Shown: positions 1 through 7,512 of the stretch, piece after piece | Layout of the letters: each line of letters starts with the position of its first letter | How positions within the stretch are numbered: the first letter of the stretch is position 1 | Assembly (NCBI GenBank): GCA_964477295.1 | Contig: CAYZEZ010000072.1 | Coordinates: forward strand, 1 to 18,154 | DNA length: 18,154 bases | Direction of reading: 5' to 3' | DNA from: CAYZEZ01 sp964477295 | GTDB lineage: Bacteria; Bacteroidota; Bacteroidia; Bacteroidales; SM23-62 | Position numbers and translations under genes: made by a program | Notes under the pieces: model-generated | The model's database searches: none | What the model was told of the DNA's origin: nothing | What the model saw: the letters and a program-made list of their open reading frames with translations, nothing else

Positions 1-569
1 TTCTCAGCTTCCACATAGATACAATAAAGTGCATTTTCAGTTACATTCTTGTATTGATATACAAAGGTGTCGGTCGATAATGAAGAGATTTTAAGATAAT
101 CGCCATAGTCCTTACTGATATACACATTATAGGCGAACAGATCGTCACCCCAGCCGATATATTGTGTCCAGTTGATCAGGAGCGAACCATTGCATGAATC
201 ATAATTTGCACTGGCATATATTGTGTGGTGATAATCGGCCAAAGGGCTTATATCATCAGGGTAAACAGTTGCTACGGTATAAGGTACCGACCGGCTGTAG
301 GCAGATGAGTTCTGATGAATATATGTATGAATGCCGGCATCCACTGAATCGATGGCATCGGCAGCAAGTGGTACCGATCCCTTCCTTCCCTGGTATACCA
401 CATAGCGGACAACACCTTCTGCAGAAGCAGGCTCCCACTCGATGACAACTTCGTTTTGCCCGGTATCGACACTAACCCTCCTGATCACTGCAGGCTCATG
501 TTCCTGGCCGAAGATATCTATTATGGTAAGGAAAATAAATAAAAACCATATTGTGATCTGTCTTAACAT
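1..569 (-). CDS. Secreted fibronectin type III-like protein, 3' end outside window (partial)
   Basis: An open frame begins at ATG 569 and runs off the left edge after 189 codons without a stop. The first ~21 residues (MLRQITIWFLFIFLTIIDIFG) form a signal peptide ending just before QEHEP. The region after it, about residues 25-100, reads like an Ig/FnIII beta-sandwich, with VVIEWEPAS followed by VVRYVVYQG. A second such unit starts near residue 120 (LLINWTQYIGW, then AYNVYISKDYGDY). Between them lies a SPLADYHHTIY stretch with a cysteine-containing strand. From memory, this arrangement occurs in Bacteroidetes exported proteins that often end in a gliding-motility/type IX secretion sorting domain. 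That C-terminal part is not in the window, so secretion by T9SS is inference. The gene is divergent from the ClC gene across 149 bases. The signal peptide is confident; the fold is moderately confident; the biological role is unknown. Confidence 0.72.
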   Translation of the reverse strand, partial: MLRQITIWFLFIFLTIIDIFGQEHEPAVIRRVSVDTGQNEVVIEWEPASAEGVVRYVVYQGRKGSVPLAADAIDSVDAGIHTYIHQNSSAYSRSVPYTVATVYPDDISPLADYHHTIYASANYDSCNGSLLINWTQYIGWGDDLFAYNVYISKDYGDYLKISSLSTDTFVYQYKNVTENALYCIYVEAE

Positions 570-704
570 GCTTTATCCTGAATAATAAACGCTGCAATAA
601 AGTTAATAACGATATTTAACTTATTTGATTTCATTAGTTTAAATTTTTATAATTTTTTGAAATTAAATTATTTAATTTTCTTCATGCTCGTTTCACCAAT
701 TTAT

Positions 705-712
705 TATTTTTG
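705..712 (+). promoter_or_regulatory. Putative Bacteroidetes -7 element of the ClC gene
   Basis: TATTTTTG matches TAnnTTTG exactly, but only six bases separate it from ATG 719. Transcription would then start at or beside the start codon, giving a leaderless message, or a leader of about 8 bases if ATG 728 is the true start. No TTG/TTTG -33 box stands at the usual spacing. The site lies in AT-rich DNA where chance matches are common. Confidence 0.3.
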
Positions 713-718
713 TGATTC

Positions 719-2491
719 ATGAAAAAAATGAAGATCTACCGGCGATTTCTGATCTGGCGCCTAAAACGCATGGGGCAAAAGCAGTTTATGCTCATACTGA
801 GTGCTTTGATCGGGTTAGGAGCTGGATTGGCCGCTGTAATCATAAAGAACCTGGTTCATGTCATTCAATTGATCCCTACGCAACAATATGCCCAGCCCCT
901 TTACCATTATCTCTATTTCGTTTTACCGATATTCGGGATACTCCTTACAATCCTGTTTATAAGGTACATCAATAAACGGCCTGTCGGACATGGTATTCCA
1001 AGTGTTTTGTATGCCATTTCCAAGACGAATGGTATCATTCGGCGTCATAATTTATATTCCTCGATTATCACGAGCGCACTCACTGTTGGATTCGGCGGGT
1101 CGGTTGGTTTGGAAGGCCCGACCGTGGCTACCGGAGCTGCCATTGGATCCAATATAGGCCGGTTTTTCAGAATGAATTATAAACAGGTGATCCTTTTACT
1201 TGGATGTGCCAGTGCCGGTGCCATGTCAGCTATTTTTAAAGCACCCATTACGGCCATTGTTTTTGCCCTCGAGGTAATCATGCTCGATCTGACACTGACC
1301 TCCCTGATACCCCTTCTGATTTCTTCGCTCGTTGCAGCATTGACATCCTATCTTTTTTTAGGTCAGAATGTTCTGTATTCCTTCCAGATCAAAGAGGCCT
1401 TTGTTATGAGTGATATTCCGTATTATATCCTGATTGGTGTACTTGCGGGTCTGTTGTCGGTCTATTTTACAAAAATGTACATTTTCGTAACCGGTATATT
1501 TGAGAAGATCAAGGGAGTATACATTAAACTCATCATCGGAGGTTCAGTTCTGGGTTTGTTAATCTTGCTTGTTCCTTCATTATATGGTGAGGGGTATGAG
1601 CCGATAAACAATTGTTTAAGTGGTAATTATGGATATCTTTTTGAGAATTCATTGTATGAAAAGTTCGCCGACAATATAGGTATAACCCTGGTCGTATTGT
1701 TTTTTGTATTAATTTTCAAGGTTATCGCCACCTCTGTTACCTTCGGTGCCGGAGGTATTGGGGGTATCTTTGCCCCCTCCCTTTTTATCGGTTCCAATCT
1801 GGGATTATTTTTCGCCAAGCTAATGAGCCTGATCGGTGTGGATATTTCAGAGAGTAATTTTGCCCTGGTAGGGATGACGGGACTGGTTGCGGGAGTGATC
1901 CATGCACCCCTTACAGCGATATTCCTGATAGCAGAGATTACCGGTGGCTATCAGCTTTTTTTTCCCCTCATGCTTGTCTCAACGATATCATTTGCTACTG
2001 CCCGGATTTTCACGACAAACTCCGTTTATACCGTACAGCTGGCCAAGCGGGGGGAGTTGCTTACCCACGATAAGGACAAAAATGTATTGCTGTTAATGAG
2101 AATTGACCAGTTGATTGAGAAAGATTTTCTTACCGTGCGTTCTGATGCGACCCTGGGTGACCTGGTTAAGGTGATTAAAAGCTCATCGCGGAATGTTTTT
2201 CCTGTTGTGGATGATGAGAATACCTTTTATGGTATTGTAAAGATGGACGATATCAGGCATATAATGTTTAACACTGAAATGTATGAAACGACATATGTCG
2301 GGGACCTGATGTTCATGCCCAGGTTTACTATCCGGAGAGATGAATCAATGGAGGAGGTGGCAAAGAAATTCCAGGTGAGCGGAAGGTATAATATTGTGGT
2401 TTTGGATGAGGGTAAATACATGGGTTTTGTTTCCCGGGCAACTGTATTTTCAGCTTACCGGGAGAAGCTCAAACAGATTTCCAGGGAATAA
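719..2491 (+). CDS. ClC-family chloride channel/transporter with C-terminal CBS domain pair
   Basis: This 590-residue membrane protein moves chloride (possibly other anions) across the inner membrane. Residues ~20-435 are the ClC core. The anion-binding motifs are visible: GHGIP (90-94, in place of GSGIP), GSVGLEGP (127-134) with gating glutamate E132, and GGIFAPSLF in the second half (from ~348). Residues ~455-515 and ~525-585 are two CBS domains, which in this family bind adenine nucleotides or sense ionic conditions. In the FKAPITAIVFALEV segment, E185 aligns with E202 of E. coli ClC-ec1, but the next position, the internal proton glutamate E203, is V186. Valine there is typical of ClC channels, so coupled H+ exchange may be lost. 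ATG 719 is used; ATG 728 is also possible. The gene stands alone and ends at a strong terminator. Family assignment is very secure; transport mode is inferred. Confidence 0.95.
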   Translation: MKKMKIYRRFLIWRLKRMGQKQFMLILSALIGLGAGLAAVIIKNLVHVIQLIPTQQYAQPLYHYLYFVLPIFGILLTILFIRYINKRPVGHGIPSVLYAISKTNGIIRRHNLYSSIITSALTVGFGGSVGLEGPTVATGAAIGSNIGRFFRMNYKQVILLLGCASAGAMSAIFKAPITAIVFALEVIMLDLTLTSLIPLLISSLVAALTSYLFLGQNVLYSFQIKEAFVMSDIPYYILIGVLAGLLSVYFTKMYIFVTGIFEKIKGVYIKLIIGGSVLGLLILLVPSLYGEGYEPINNCLSGNYGYLFENSLYEKFADNIGITLVVLFFVLIFKVIATSVTFGAGGIGGIFAPSLFIGSNLGLFFAKLMSLIGVDISESNFALVGMTGLVAGVIHAPLTAIFLIAEITGGYQLFFPLMLVSTISFATARIFTTNSVYTVQLAKRGELLTHDKDKNVLLLMRIDQLIEKDFLTVRSDATLGDLVKVIKSSSRNVFPVVDDENTFYGIVKMDDIRHIMFNTEMYETTYVGDLMFMPRFTIRRDESMEEVAKKFQVSGRYNIVVLDEGKYMGFVSRATVFSAYREKLKQISRE

Positions 2492-2552
2492 ACAATACAG
2501 AAACAGAGGCAGAAGGCTAACCAGCAATTACTAAACCTGGCTAAATAAAAAT

Positions 2553-2585
2553 AAAAAAGAGCACTGTAAACCAGTGCTCTTTTTT
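2553..2585. terminator. Bidirectional Rho-independent terminator
   Basis: AAAAAAGAGCACTG (2553-2566) pairs perfectly with CAGTGCTCTTTTTT (2572-2585) around a 5-base loop. The A and T tracts give a U-run on both strands. It sits between the convergent ClC gene (ends 2491) and the small membrane-protein gene (ends 2605), so it serves both. Confidence 0.92.
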
Positions 2586-2604
2586 ATTTTGTTTTTACCA
2601 ACTC

Positions 2605-3018
2605 TTAGTCCATGTGTTTGAGGTTGATACCATACAGGACAATGAATGCTGCCATGATTATCAGGCCAAAAATACTGAATCGCCCGCCAATCAGGATCAT
2701 AGGCATAATAAACTGCAATACATAGGAACCTGCATAGATCCAGAAACCAATCTTCTTCATTTTCCACATCATGATAGCACCAAACAGTGTGCCGGCGTTT
2801 AACAGCAAGCTCAGGATCAGGAAGACTATTCCGCCACCAGCTCCGGAACCTCCCATTGCATCTCCAAATCCGGGTATTTTACCGAGAAAACTCATAAAGC
2901 TGCCAGCACCAATAACGAGCAGGAGCATTACGAGTACGCCTAGACCACTGCCGATAAATGATAAAATACATAAGACCGAGACCAGGGTTGGTCTTTTTTT
3001 GGTTGTTTCTTCAGCCAT
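2605..3018 (-). CDS. Small four-helix membrane protein of unknown function
   Basis: A 137-residue protein starting at ATG 3018. After a short charged N-terminus (MAEETTKKRP) there are about four hydrophobic helices at residues ~11-38, 63-80, 83-105 and 110-132, ending KHMD. A glycine-rich linker (GGSGAGGG, ~56-63) lies between helices 1 and 2, and MMWKMKK between the later helices is the likely cytoplasmic loop. I do not recognise a named family; similar small proteins annotated only as membrane proteins are common in Bacteroidetes. TAACTTTC (3024-3031, minus strand) is a 7/8 match to TAnnTTTG just before the start. The gene shares the terminator at 2553-2585 and has no operon partner. The coding call rests on the clean membrane-protein composition and that terminator. 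Confidence 0.8.
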   Translation of the reverse strand: MAEETTKKRPTLVSVLCILSFIGSGLGVLVMLLLVIGAGSFMSFLGKIPGFGDAMGGSGAGGGIVFLILSLLLNAGTLFGAIMMWKMKKIGFWIYAGSYVLQFIMPMILIGGRFSIFGLIIMAAFIVLYGINLKHMD

Positions 3019-3150
3019 TGTAGGAAAGTTAAGTTAATAATAGTAACATTATCGGAATTAAAAATAAGGAAGTTTTTTAATTTATCAAATTTCGGTTAAA
3101 TTTTGTGATGTGGAATTAATGGTAATTGACCTGTGGAAATCTCAACGCAA

Positions 3151-3220
3151 TGTCATTCCGAACATGGTTCGGAATCTCATAATACATTTGATACAGAACC
3201 TGAAACGAGTTCAGGTTGGC
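3151..3220. repeat. REP-doublet-like pair of hairpins
   Basis: Two perfect hairpins lie 21 bases apart. The first is ATTCCGAAC-atg-GTTCGGAAT (3155-3175, 9 bp). The second is AACCTGAA-acgag-TTCAGGTT (3197-3217, 8 bp). The outer parts resemble each other in opposite orientation: TGTCATTCCGAAC at the left against GCCAACCTGAAC read from the right on the other strand. That is the layout of an inverted REP doublet (REPIN) or a tiny MITE. Similar extragenic GTCATTCCGAAC-type palindromes are, as I recall, frequent in Bacteroidetes genomes. No other copy was seen in this window, so its repetitive nature is inferred. Confidence 0.6.
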
Positions 3221-3252
3221 CTCCGTATTATACAAATCCCGAACTTTATTAA

Positions 3253-3284
3253 TTGTTGATTAAATTGTTTATAAATTAACTTTC
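3253..3284 (+). promoter_or_regulatory. Putative glyA promoter
   Basis: TTGTTG (3253-3258) lies 18 bases before TAACTTTC (3277-3284). The latter matches the Bacteroidetes -7 element TAnnTTTG at seven of eight positions. Predicted transcription start is near 3290, giving a leader of about 58 bases. The assignment rests on pattern alone. Confidence 0.35.
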
Positions 3285-3348
3285 GGTTAAGACAGGTTAC
3301 TGTTAAAGAAAAATTTAATTTTAGAATCTCATTAAACATTTGACCGGT

Positions 3349-4629
3349 ATGGAAAAAGATAGTATTGTTTTCGAACTGATTAATAAAGAGTATAACAGGC
3401 AGTTGAATGGCATTGAACTGATTGCATCAGAGAACTTCGTCAGTGAGCAGGTGTTGAATGCCATGGGATCGTGCCTGACCAATAAATATGCGGAAGGATT
3501 ACCGGGGAAGAGATATTATGGTGGGTGCCAGGTGGTTGATGAGGTGGAGCAACTGGCCATCGACAGGGCAAAAGAACTTTTCTCTGCCACGTGGGTCAAT
3601 GTTCAGCCACATTCCGGCGCGCAGGCCAATGCCGCCGTTATGCTGGCAGTGCTGAAACCCGGGGATACTTTTCTTGGTCTCAATTTGTCGCACGGGGGGC
3701 ACCTGACTCATGGCTCACCCGTTAACTATTCAGGGATCCTTTATCATCCGGTTGCCTACGGAGTCCATCCGGATACAGGAAGGGTGGATTATGACAGCAT
3801 GCATGAGATTGCCAGGGCAGAAAAACCAAAACTTATTGTGGCTGGAGCATCTGCTTATTCGCGTGACTGGGACTATAAAAGAATGCGTGCCATTGCGGAT
3901 GAAGTGGGAGCCCTGCTTATGGCCGATATAGCTCATCCTGCAGGATTAATTGCTACCGGTTTGCTCGACCACGTTTTTCCTTACTGTCATATTGTGACGA
4001 CCACAACACATAAAACATTGCGTGGACCCAGGGGAGGAATGATCATGGTAGGTGAGGATTTTGAGAATCCGTGGGGTCTAACGACTCCAAAAGGTACAGT
4101 TAAAACCGTGACACAGATATTGGATTCAGCACTGTTCCCCGGGACCCAGGGAGGGCCCCTGGAGCATGTCATTGCTGCTAAGGCTGTGGCCTTCAGGGAA
4201 GCCTTGTCAGAGGAATATAAAACCTATATGAAACAGGTTAAGAAAAATGCTTCCATCATGGCGGAGGCATTCGTGGATACCGGATATAAAATAATTTCAG
4301 GAGGAACAGATAATCATTCCATGCTGATAGACCTGCGTTCTAAATATCCCGATATTACAGGCCGTGCCGTGGAAAATGCACTTGAACTGGCTGATATCAC
4401 CATCAATAAAAATATGGTGCCCTTTGATGACCGGTCCCCGTTTCAGGCTTCCGGGATACGGATCGGGACACCTGCAATAACTACCCGTGGGGTAAAAGAA
4501 GACCTGATGGGAACGGTTGTGGAGATGATCGATACCGTAATCTCCAGTATCGAGGATGAGAAAATTATTGGGCAGGTCAAAGAGAAGGTCAATGACCTGA
4601 TGAAAGATTACCCTCTGTTCGCGTATTAA
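3349..4629 (+). CDS. glyA: Serine hydroxymethyltransferase
   Basis: This PLP enzyme interconverts serine + tetrahydrofolate and glycine + 5,10-methylene-tetrahydrofolate in the cytoplasm, the main source of one-carbon units. From ATG 3349 it is 426 residues, the normal family length. Visible hallmarks are GIELIASENFVSEQVL near the N-terminus, the NKYAEGLPGKRYYGG substrate-binding stretch, HSGAQAN, the DIAHPAGLIATG segment and TTTTHKTLRGPRGG with Schiff-base lysine K222. The frame opens three codons earlier at TTG 3340, but ATG 3349 (MEKDSIVFELI) matches the usual N-terminus and is preferred. The gene is monocistronic as far as can be seen: the exporter gene begins 106 bases later with no clear terminator between, so read-through is possible. 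Confidence 0.98.
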   Translation: MEKDSIVFELINKEYNRQLNGIELIASENFVSEQVLNAMGSCLTNKYAEGLPGKRYYGGCQVVDEVEQLAIDRAKELFSATWVNVQPHSGAQANAAVMLAVLKPGDTFLGLNLSHGGHLTHGSPVNYSGILYHPVAYGVHPDTGRVDYDSMHEIARAEKPKLIVAGASAYSRDWDYKRMRAIADEVGALLMADIAHPAGLIATGLLDHVFPYCHIVTTTTHKTLRGPRGGMIMVGEDFENPWGLTTPKGTVKTVTQILDSALFPGTQGGPLEHVIAAKAVAFREALSEEYKTYMKQVKKNASIMAEAFVDTGYKIISGGTDNHSMLIDLRSKYPDITGRAVENALELADITINKNMVPFDDRSPFQASGIRIGTPAITTRGVKEDLMGTVVEMIDTVISSIEDEKIIGQVKEKVNDLMKDYPLFAY

Positions 4630-4735
4630 TTAAAAGGGTGCTTGCTGGTTACTAGGCAAAAACGGTTACCTCAAACACCTGGTACCCAGTACCTGGCATT
4701 TATTATCTGGGAATGAATCACAGATTTGAATAAAC

Positions 4736-5521
4736 ATGGAGTGGTATATCGTACTTGCAGTTATAGGAGTCGGATTCATCGCCGGCTTTATAAACACACT
4801 GGCAGGCAGCGGATCACTTCTGACGCTGCCCCTCCTGATGTTCCTGGGATTACCTGCTAATGTGGCGAATGGTACAAACAGAATTGCAATCTTATTACAG
4901 AATATTGTCGGTATTAGCAGTTTCAGGCAGCAACATGTACTTTCATTTAAAGAGGGATTAATTATTGGTATCCCTGCTGCTGTTGGAGCACTTATAGGTG
5001 CCCGGATTGCCATTAACCTGAATGATGAGATTATGAGCAGGACTATTGGCGGCCTGCTGGTTTTTATGCTTCTCATTATTATTCTCAAACCCGACCGGTG
5101 GATAAAAGAGCAGGCCGGTGGAACGCCGGTTGTAAGATGGTTTCAGATCATCATTTTTCTTGTTATCGGGATTTACGGAGGATTCATCCAGGCTGGTGTT
5201 GGATTTTTCCTGTTAGCGGGTCTGGTCCTAGGAACGGGTCATGAACTGGTGAAGGCAAATGCCCTGAAGGTATTTATCGTTTTTTTATATACGCCTTTTG
5301 CCCTTGCCATATTTATCCTGAATGACCAGGTGGATTATAAGCTCGGATTGATACTTGCTATCGGGAATATGCTGGGGGCTTTCCTGGGTTCACGTGTAGC
5401 TGTGAAATGGGGTGCAAAGGCAGTGCGTTATTTCCTTATCATTGCCCTGGCTTTCGCCAGCCTGAAATTGCTTGGTATTTTCGATTTGATCCTGGGATCG
5501 GGGGAAGCTACTGGAGGATAA
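4736..5521 (+). CDS. TauE/SafE-family sulfite/anion exporter, inner membrane
   Basis: A 261-residue polytopic protein with about eight hydrophobic segments in two halves. The N-terminal half carries the family signature around residues 18-46 (INTLAGSGSLLTLPLLMFLG followed by ANGTNRIAI). The second half repeats it in diverged form (YGGFIQAGVGFFLLAG, then NALKVFIVF). Members export sulfite, sulfoacetate or other small organosulfur anions, or are uncharacterised, so the substrate here is unknown. The start is ATG 4736; CAGATTTG just upstream is only a partial -7 match. Its last 14 bases overlap the 3' end of the opposing tonB gene. Confidence 0.88.
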   Translation: MEWYIVLAVIGVGFIAGFINTLAGSGSLLTLPLLMFLGLPANVANGTNRIAILLQNIVGISSFRQQHVLSFKEGLIIGIPAAVGALIGARIAINLNDEIMSRTIGGLLVFMLLIIILKPDRWIKEQAGGTPVVRWFQIIIFLVIGIYGGFIQAGVGFFLLAGLVLGTGHELVKANALKVFIVFLYTPFALAIFILNDQVDYKLGLILAIGNMLGAFLGSRVAVKWGAKAVRYFLIIALAFASLKLLGIFDLILGSGEATGG

Positions 5522-6311
5522 AATAATATGTAATGGTGCCGGTTTGCTCGAAAGCAGCATCCGGATTTTTGTCAAAACGGGCTTTCTTTGCAGCTTCTTC
5601 CGCTGCATTCAGCAAACGCTGGTCATTGGTATCTGATCCTTTTACTCCTGCCCTGGTATATGTGACCTTACCTTCGCGGTCAACCTTAATCTGTACTACT
5701 ACTTTGCCTTCAACCTGGTATTCATATTTGGGTTTAGGCAGATTGACCGGATTTCTCCCTGACAGGCTGAATTCAATTCCTCCCGAACCTGTGCTTAATC
5801 CCTGAGAATGGTTATCTGAGTCGGTAGAGCCAGTTATGCTTCCCTGGTTGCCATCTCCTTCTGTAATGCCTTCACTGCTAGAAGATTCATCTGTATTACT
5901 CCTTCCTTTATAAAGTGCTCTTTCATTCACATGCCGTTCCTCTACTACCTCTTCCTCCTTGTCAACGGTAGTTTCCTCGTCCGGGTTGGTCACCGTTTCC
6001 ACTTTTTTCTCTACGGGAATATCCTTAACAGGCTGTTCTTCCTCAAGTGCAGGAGCTTCTTCATAATCCTGCGTACTGATCTCTTCCTCTTCAACCAATT
6101 CGGCCACCTGGTTTTCAGCCTGTTTTTGTTCAGGAATATCAGATAGTTGTGGCTCAGCTTCACCTGAACCCATTTCTTCCGTTCCAAAGTTAATCAGTAT
6201 ACCTTCTTCACCGGGCAAAGGCAGGGGAGTGGTAAATCCAAAAATGACTATAATGACAACAATCACTCCGTGAATAATCACCGTAAACAATATGCCTTTT
6301 TTATCTCTCAT
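5508..6311 (-). CDS. tonB: TonB-family energy transducer
   Basis: A 267-residue protein from ATG 6311. It has a short cytoplasmic head (MRDKKG), one membrane helix (~7-26) with histidine H14 in IIHG as in TonB, a long flexible periplasmic linker (~30-180), and a C-terminal TonB domain (~185-267) ending GTITYYFILQ. It transmits proton-motive energy from ExbB/ExbD to outer-membrane TonB-dependent transporters. The linker is strongly glutamate-rich (for example LVEEEEIST and KEEEVVEE) rather than the classical Pro-Lys type, then Ser/Gly-rich. The frame also extends to TTG 6326, which would overlap the exbD stop as TTGA; ATG 6311, 11 bases after that stop, is preferred. Third gene of exbB-exbD-tonB. 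Its 3' end overlaps the convergent exporter gene by 14 bases. Confidence 0.93.
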   Translation of the reverse strand: MRDKKGILFTVIIHGVIVVIIVIFGFTTPLPLPGEEGILINFGTEEMGSGEAEPQLSDIPEQKQAENQVAELVEEEEISTQDYEEAPALEEEQPVKDIPVEKKVETVTNPDEETTVDKEEEVVEERHVNERALYKGRSNTDESSSSEGITEGDGNQGSITGSTDSDNHSQGLSTGSGGIEFSLSGRNPVNLPKPKYEYQVEGKVVVQIKVDREGKVTYTRAGVKGSDTNDQRLLNAAEEAAKKARFDKNPDAAFEQTGTITYYFILQ

Positions 6312-6322
6312 GTTATAAATGC

Positions 6323-6715
6323 TCAATTCGGCGTGGTAGCCAGGATGAGCTTATATTTATTATCCCTTGCAATGTTCATCACCACGACGACCTGTTCCAG
6401 TGGAACGCTCTTGTCAGCATGCAATGAAATGGTCGGATCAGGTTCATTTACAAGGATATCCTGCAATTTTCGTTCCAAATTTGAAACAGCGACCGGTGTG
6501 GTTTCAATATAAAACTGCAGATCCCTGGTTATGGATATAGTTGTAATAGGTTTTGCCTGTGTTTGGTGTTTACTTTGAGGCAACAGCAGCTTTAAGGCAT
6601 TAGGAGCGATAAGAGTGGAGGTTATCATAAAGAAAATAAGCAACAGGAACACTATATCGGTCATGCCGGACATGCTGAACTGAGCACTTATTTTATTTCT
6701 TGTTTGAAGTGCCAT
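6323..6715 (-). CDS. exbD: Biopolymer transport protein ExbD/TolR
   Basis: A 130-residue protein with the standard layout: short cytoplasmic N-terminus, one membrane helix (~20-42) and a periplasmic domain. The essential membrane aspartate is D20 in the MTDIVFLLLIFFM segment. With ExbB it forms the proton channel that drives TonB. The start is ATG 6715, only 7 bases after the exbB stop, which points to one transcript and coupled translation. The length is normal for a Bacteroidetes ExbD, and only one exbD copy is present here. Confidence 0.95.
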   Translation of the reverse strand: MALQTRNKISAQFSMSGMTDIVFLLLIFFMITSTLIAPNALKLLLPQSKHQTQAKPITTISITRDLQFYIETTPVAVSNLERKLQDILVNEPDPTISLHADKSVPLEQVVVVMNIARDNKYKLILATTPN

Positions 6716-6722
6716 AGACTAT

Positions 6723-7421
6723 TTATTTAGATAACGGCTCATTCAACAGGTCAATAAAGTCGGTGGAACTGGCCTCCAATTTGTTTACGACCTTTTCCAC
6801 CCGGACCACCAGGACATTATAGGCAAAATAGGCAATAATACCTACGATCAAACCGGCCACAGTTGTAACAAGCGCTGTATAAATACCATGTGATAAAAGG
6901 GTTACATCAATATTATTACCCGCCATTGACATGTCATAAAAAGCCCTGATCATACCCATTACTGTTCCCAGAAAACCAATCATTGGAGCTCCACCGGCTA
7001 CAACGGCCATTGTAGGGAGTCCCTTTTCGAGCTTATAGATCTCAAGCTTTCCCACATTCTCAATGGCAGCTGATATATCAGTCAGTGGCCTTCCGATGCG
7101 CTGTATACCTTTTTCAATCATCCTGGATACAGGATTGGTGTATGATTGACACAGTGTAAGTGCGTTGTCAATCTTACCCTCGTGGATATAATCGCGGATC
7201 CTGTTCATGAAATTGGTGTCCACTTCAGAGGCTTTCTTAATGGCAAAAAACCGTTCAAAGAAAATGTAAACAGCAATGAGGGATAGAATCACGATAGGTA
7301 CCATCACCCAGCCACCTTTCATGGCAAGCTCCCAGTACGACATCCTCAATTCACCTGCTTGCTGTGCATTGGCCAGACTATCAGCTACATTGATTTGCAG
7401 CATCATTAGAAGAATCTTCAT
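6723..7421 (-). CDS. exbB: MotA/TolQ/ExbB proton channel family protein
   Basis: A 232-residue inner-membrane protein. Residues ~36-56 form the first helix (WVMVPIVILSLIAVYIFFERF). A cytoplasmic region with the GIQRIGRP stretch follows, and then two helices carry the family core: APMIGFLGTVMGMIRAF (~145-161) and TALVTTVAGLIVGIIAYFAY (~182-201), whose threonines line the ion path. An N-terminal hydrophobic stretch (MKILLMMLQI) precedes a Gln/Ala-rich segment, as in many Bacteroidetes homologues. The start is ATG 7421. It is first in exbB-exbD-tonB and lies 32 bases downstream of the nhaD terminator, so it probably has its own promoter. Confidence 0.95.
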   Translation of the reverse strand: MKILLMMLQINVADSLANAQQAGELRMSYWELAMKGGWVMVPIVILSLIAVYIFFERFFAIKKASEVDTNFMNRIRDYIHEGKIDNALTLCQSYTNPVSRMIEKGIQRIGRPLTDISAAIENVGKLEIYKLEKGLPTMAVVAGGAPMIGFLGTVMGMIRAFYDMSMAGNNIDVTLLSHGIYTALVTTVAGLIVGIIAYFAYNVLVVRVEKVVNKLEASSTDFIDLLNEPLSK

Positions 7422-7443
7422 GTTAGAATGTTTTATGTTCGGC

Positions 7444-7451
7444 TAAATGTA
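7444..7451 (-). promoter_or_regulatory. Putative -7 element of the exbB-exbD-tonB operon
   Basis: On the minus strand TACATTTA matches TAnnTTTG at seven of eight positions, 22 bases before ATG 7421. It lies directly after the U-tract of the nhaD terminator, where an independent promoter is needed. No -33 box is convincing, so this is weak. Confidence 0.25.
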
Positions 7452-7452
7452 T

Positions 7453-7492
7453 AAAAAAAACGAGATATAAGTTAGATTATTATACCTCGTTT
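7453..7492 (-). terminator. Rho-independent terminator of nhaD
   Basis: Read on the minus strand, AAACGAGGTATAA (7492-7480) pairs with TTATATCTCGTTT (7470-7458) over 13 positions, with one G-U pair and a 9-base loop. The pairing arm ends in a run of eight T (to 7453). It separates nhaD from the exb operon. Confidence 0.82.
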
Positions 7493-7512
7493 ATTAACAC
7501 TTTAAAGGGGAA

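Larger units (their letters stand above)
3019..3348. other. Intergenic region between divergent small membrane protein gene and glyA
   Basis: AT-rich, with no coding frame I can support. It holds the paired hairpins at 3151-3220, two copies of the 10-mer TTTCGGTTAA (3090-3099 and 3281-3290) that bracket the hairpins, and a putative glyA promoter. The second 10-mer is part of a small inverted repeat, TTAAC-5-GTTAA (3276-3290). Confidence 0.6.

Noticed and set aside
194..445. 83-codon open frame on plus at the left edge
   Set aside because: The minus-strand frame here encodes a signal peptide and FnIII-like strands, which is far better supported.
4636..4735. Terminator or exporter promoter between glyA and the TauE-like gene
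   Set aside because: Only short GGTAC-cca-GTACC symmetry without a T-run, and a poor -7 match (CAGATTTG), so neither is supported.
4666..5088. 140-codon open frame on minus opposite the exporter gene
   Set aside because: The plus strand encodes a clear TauE/SafE protein; the antisense translation has no domain or plausible start context.
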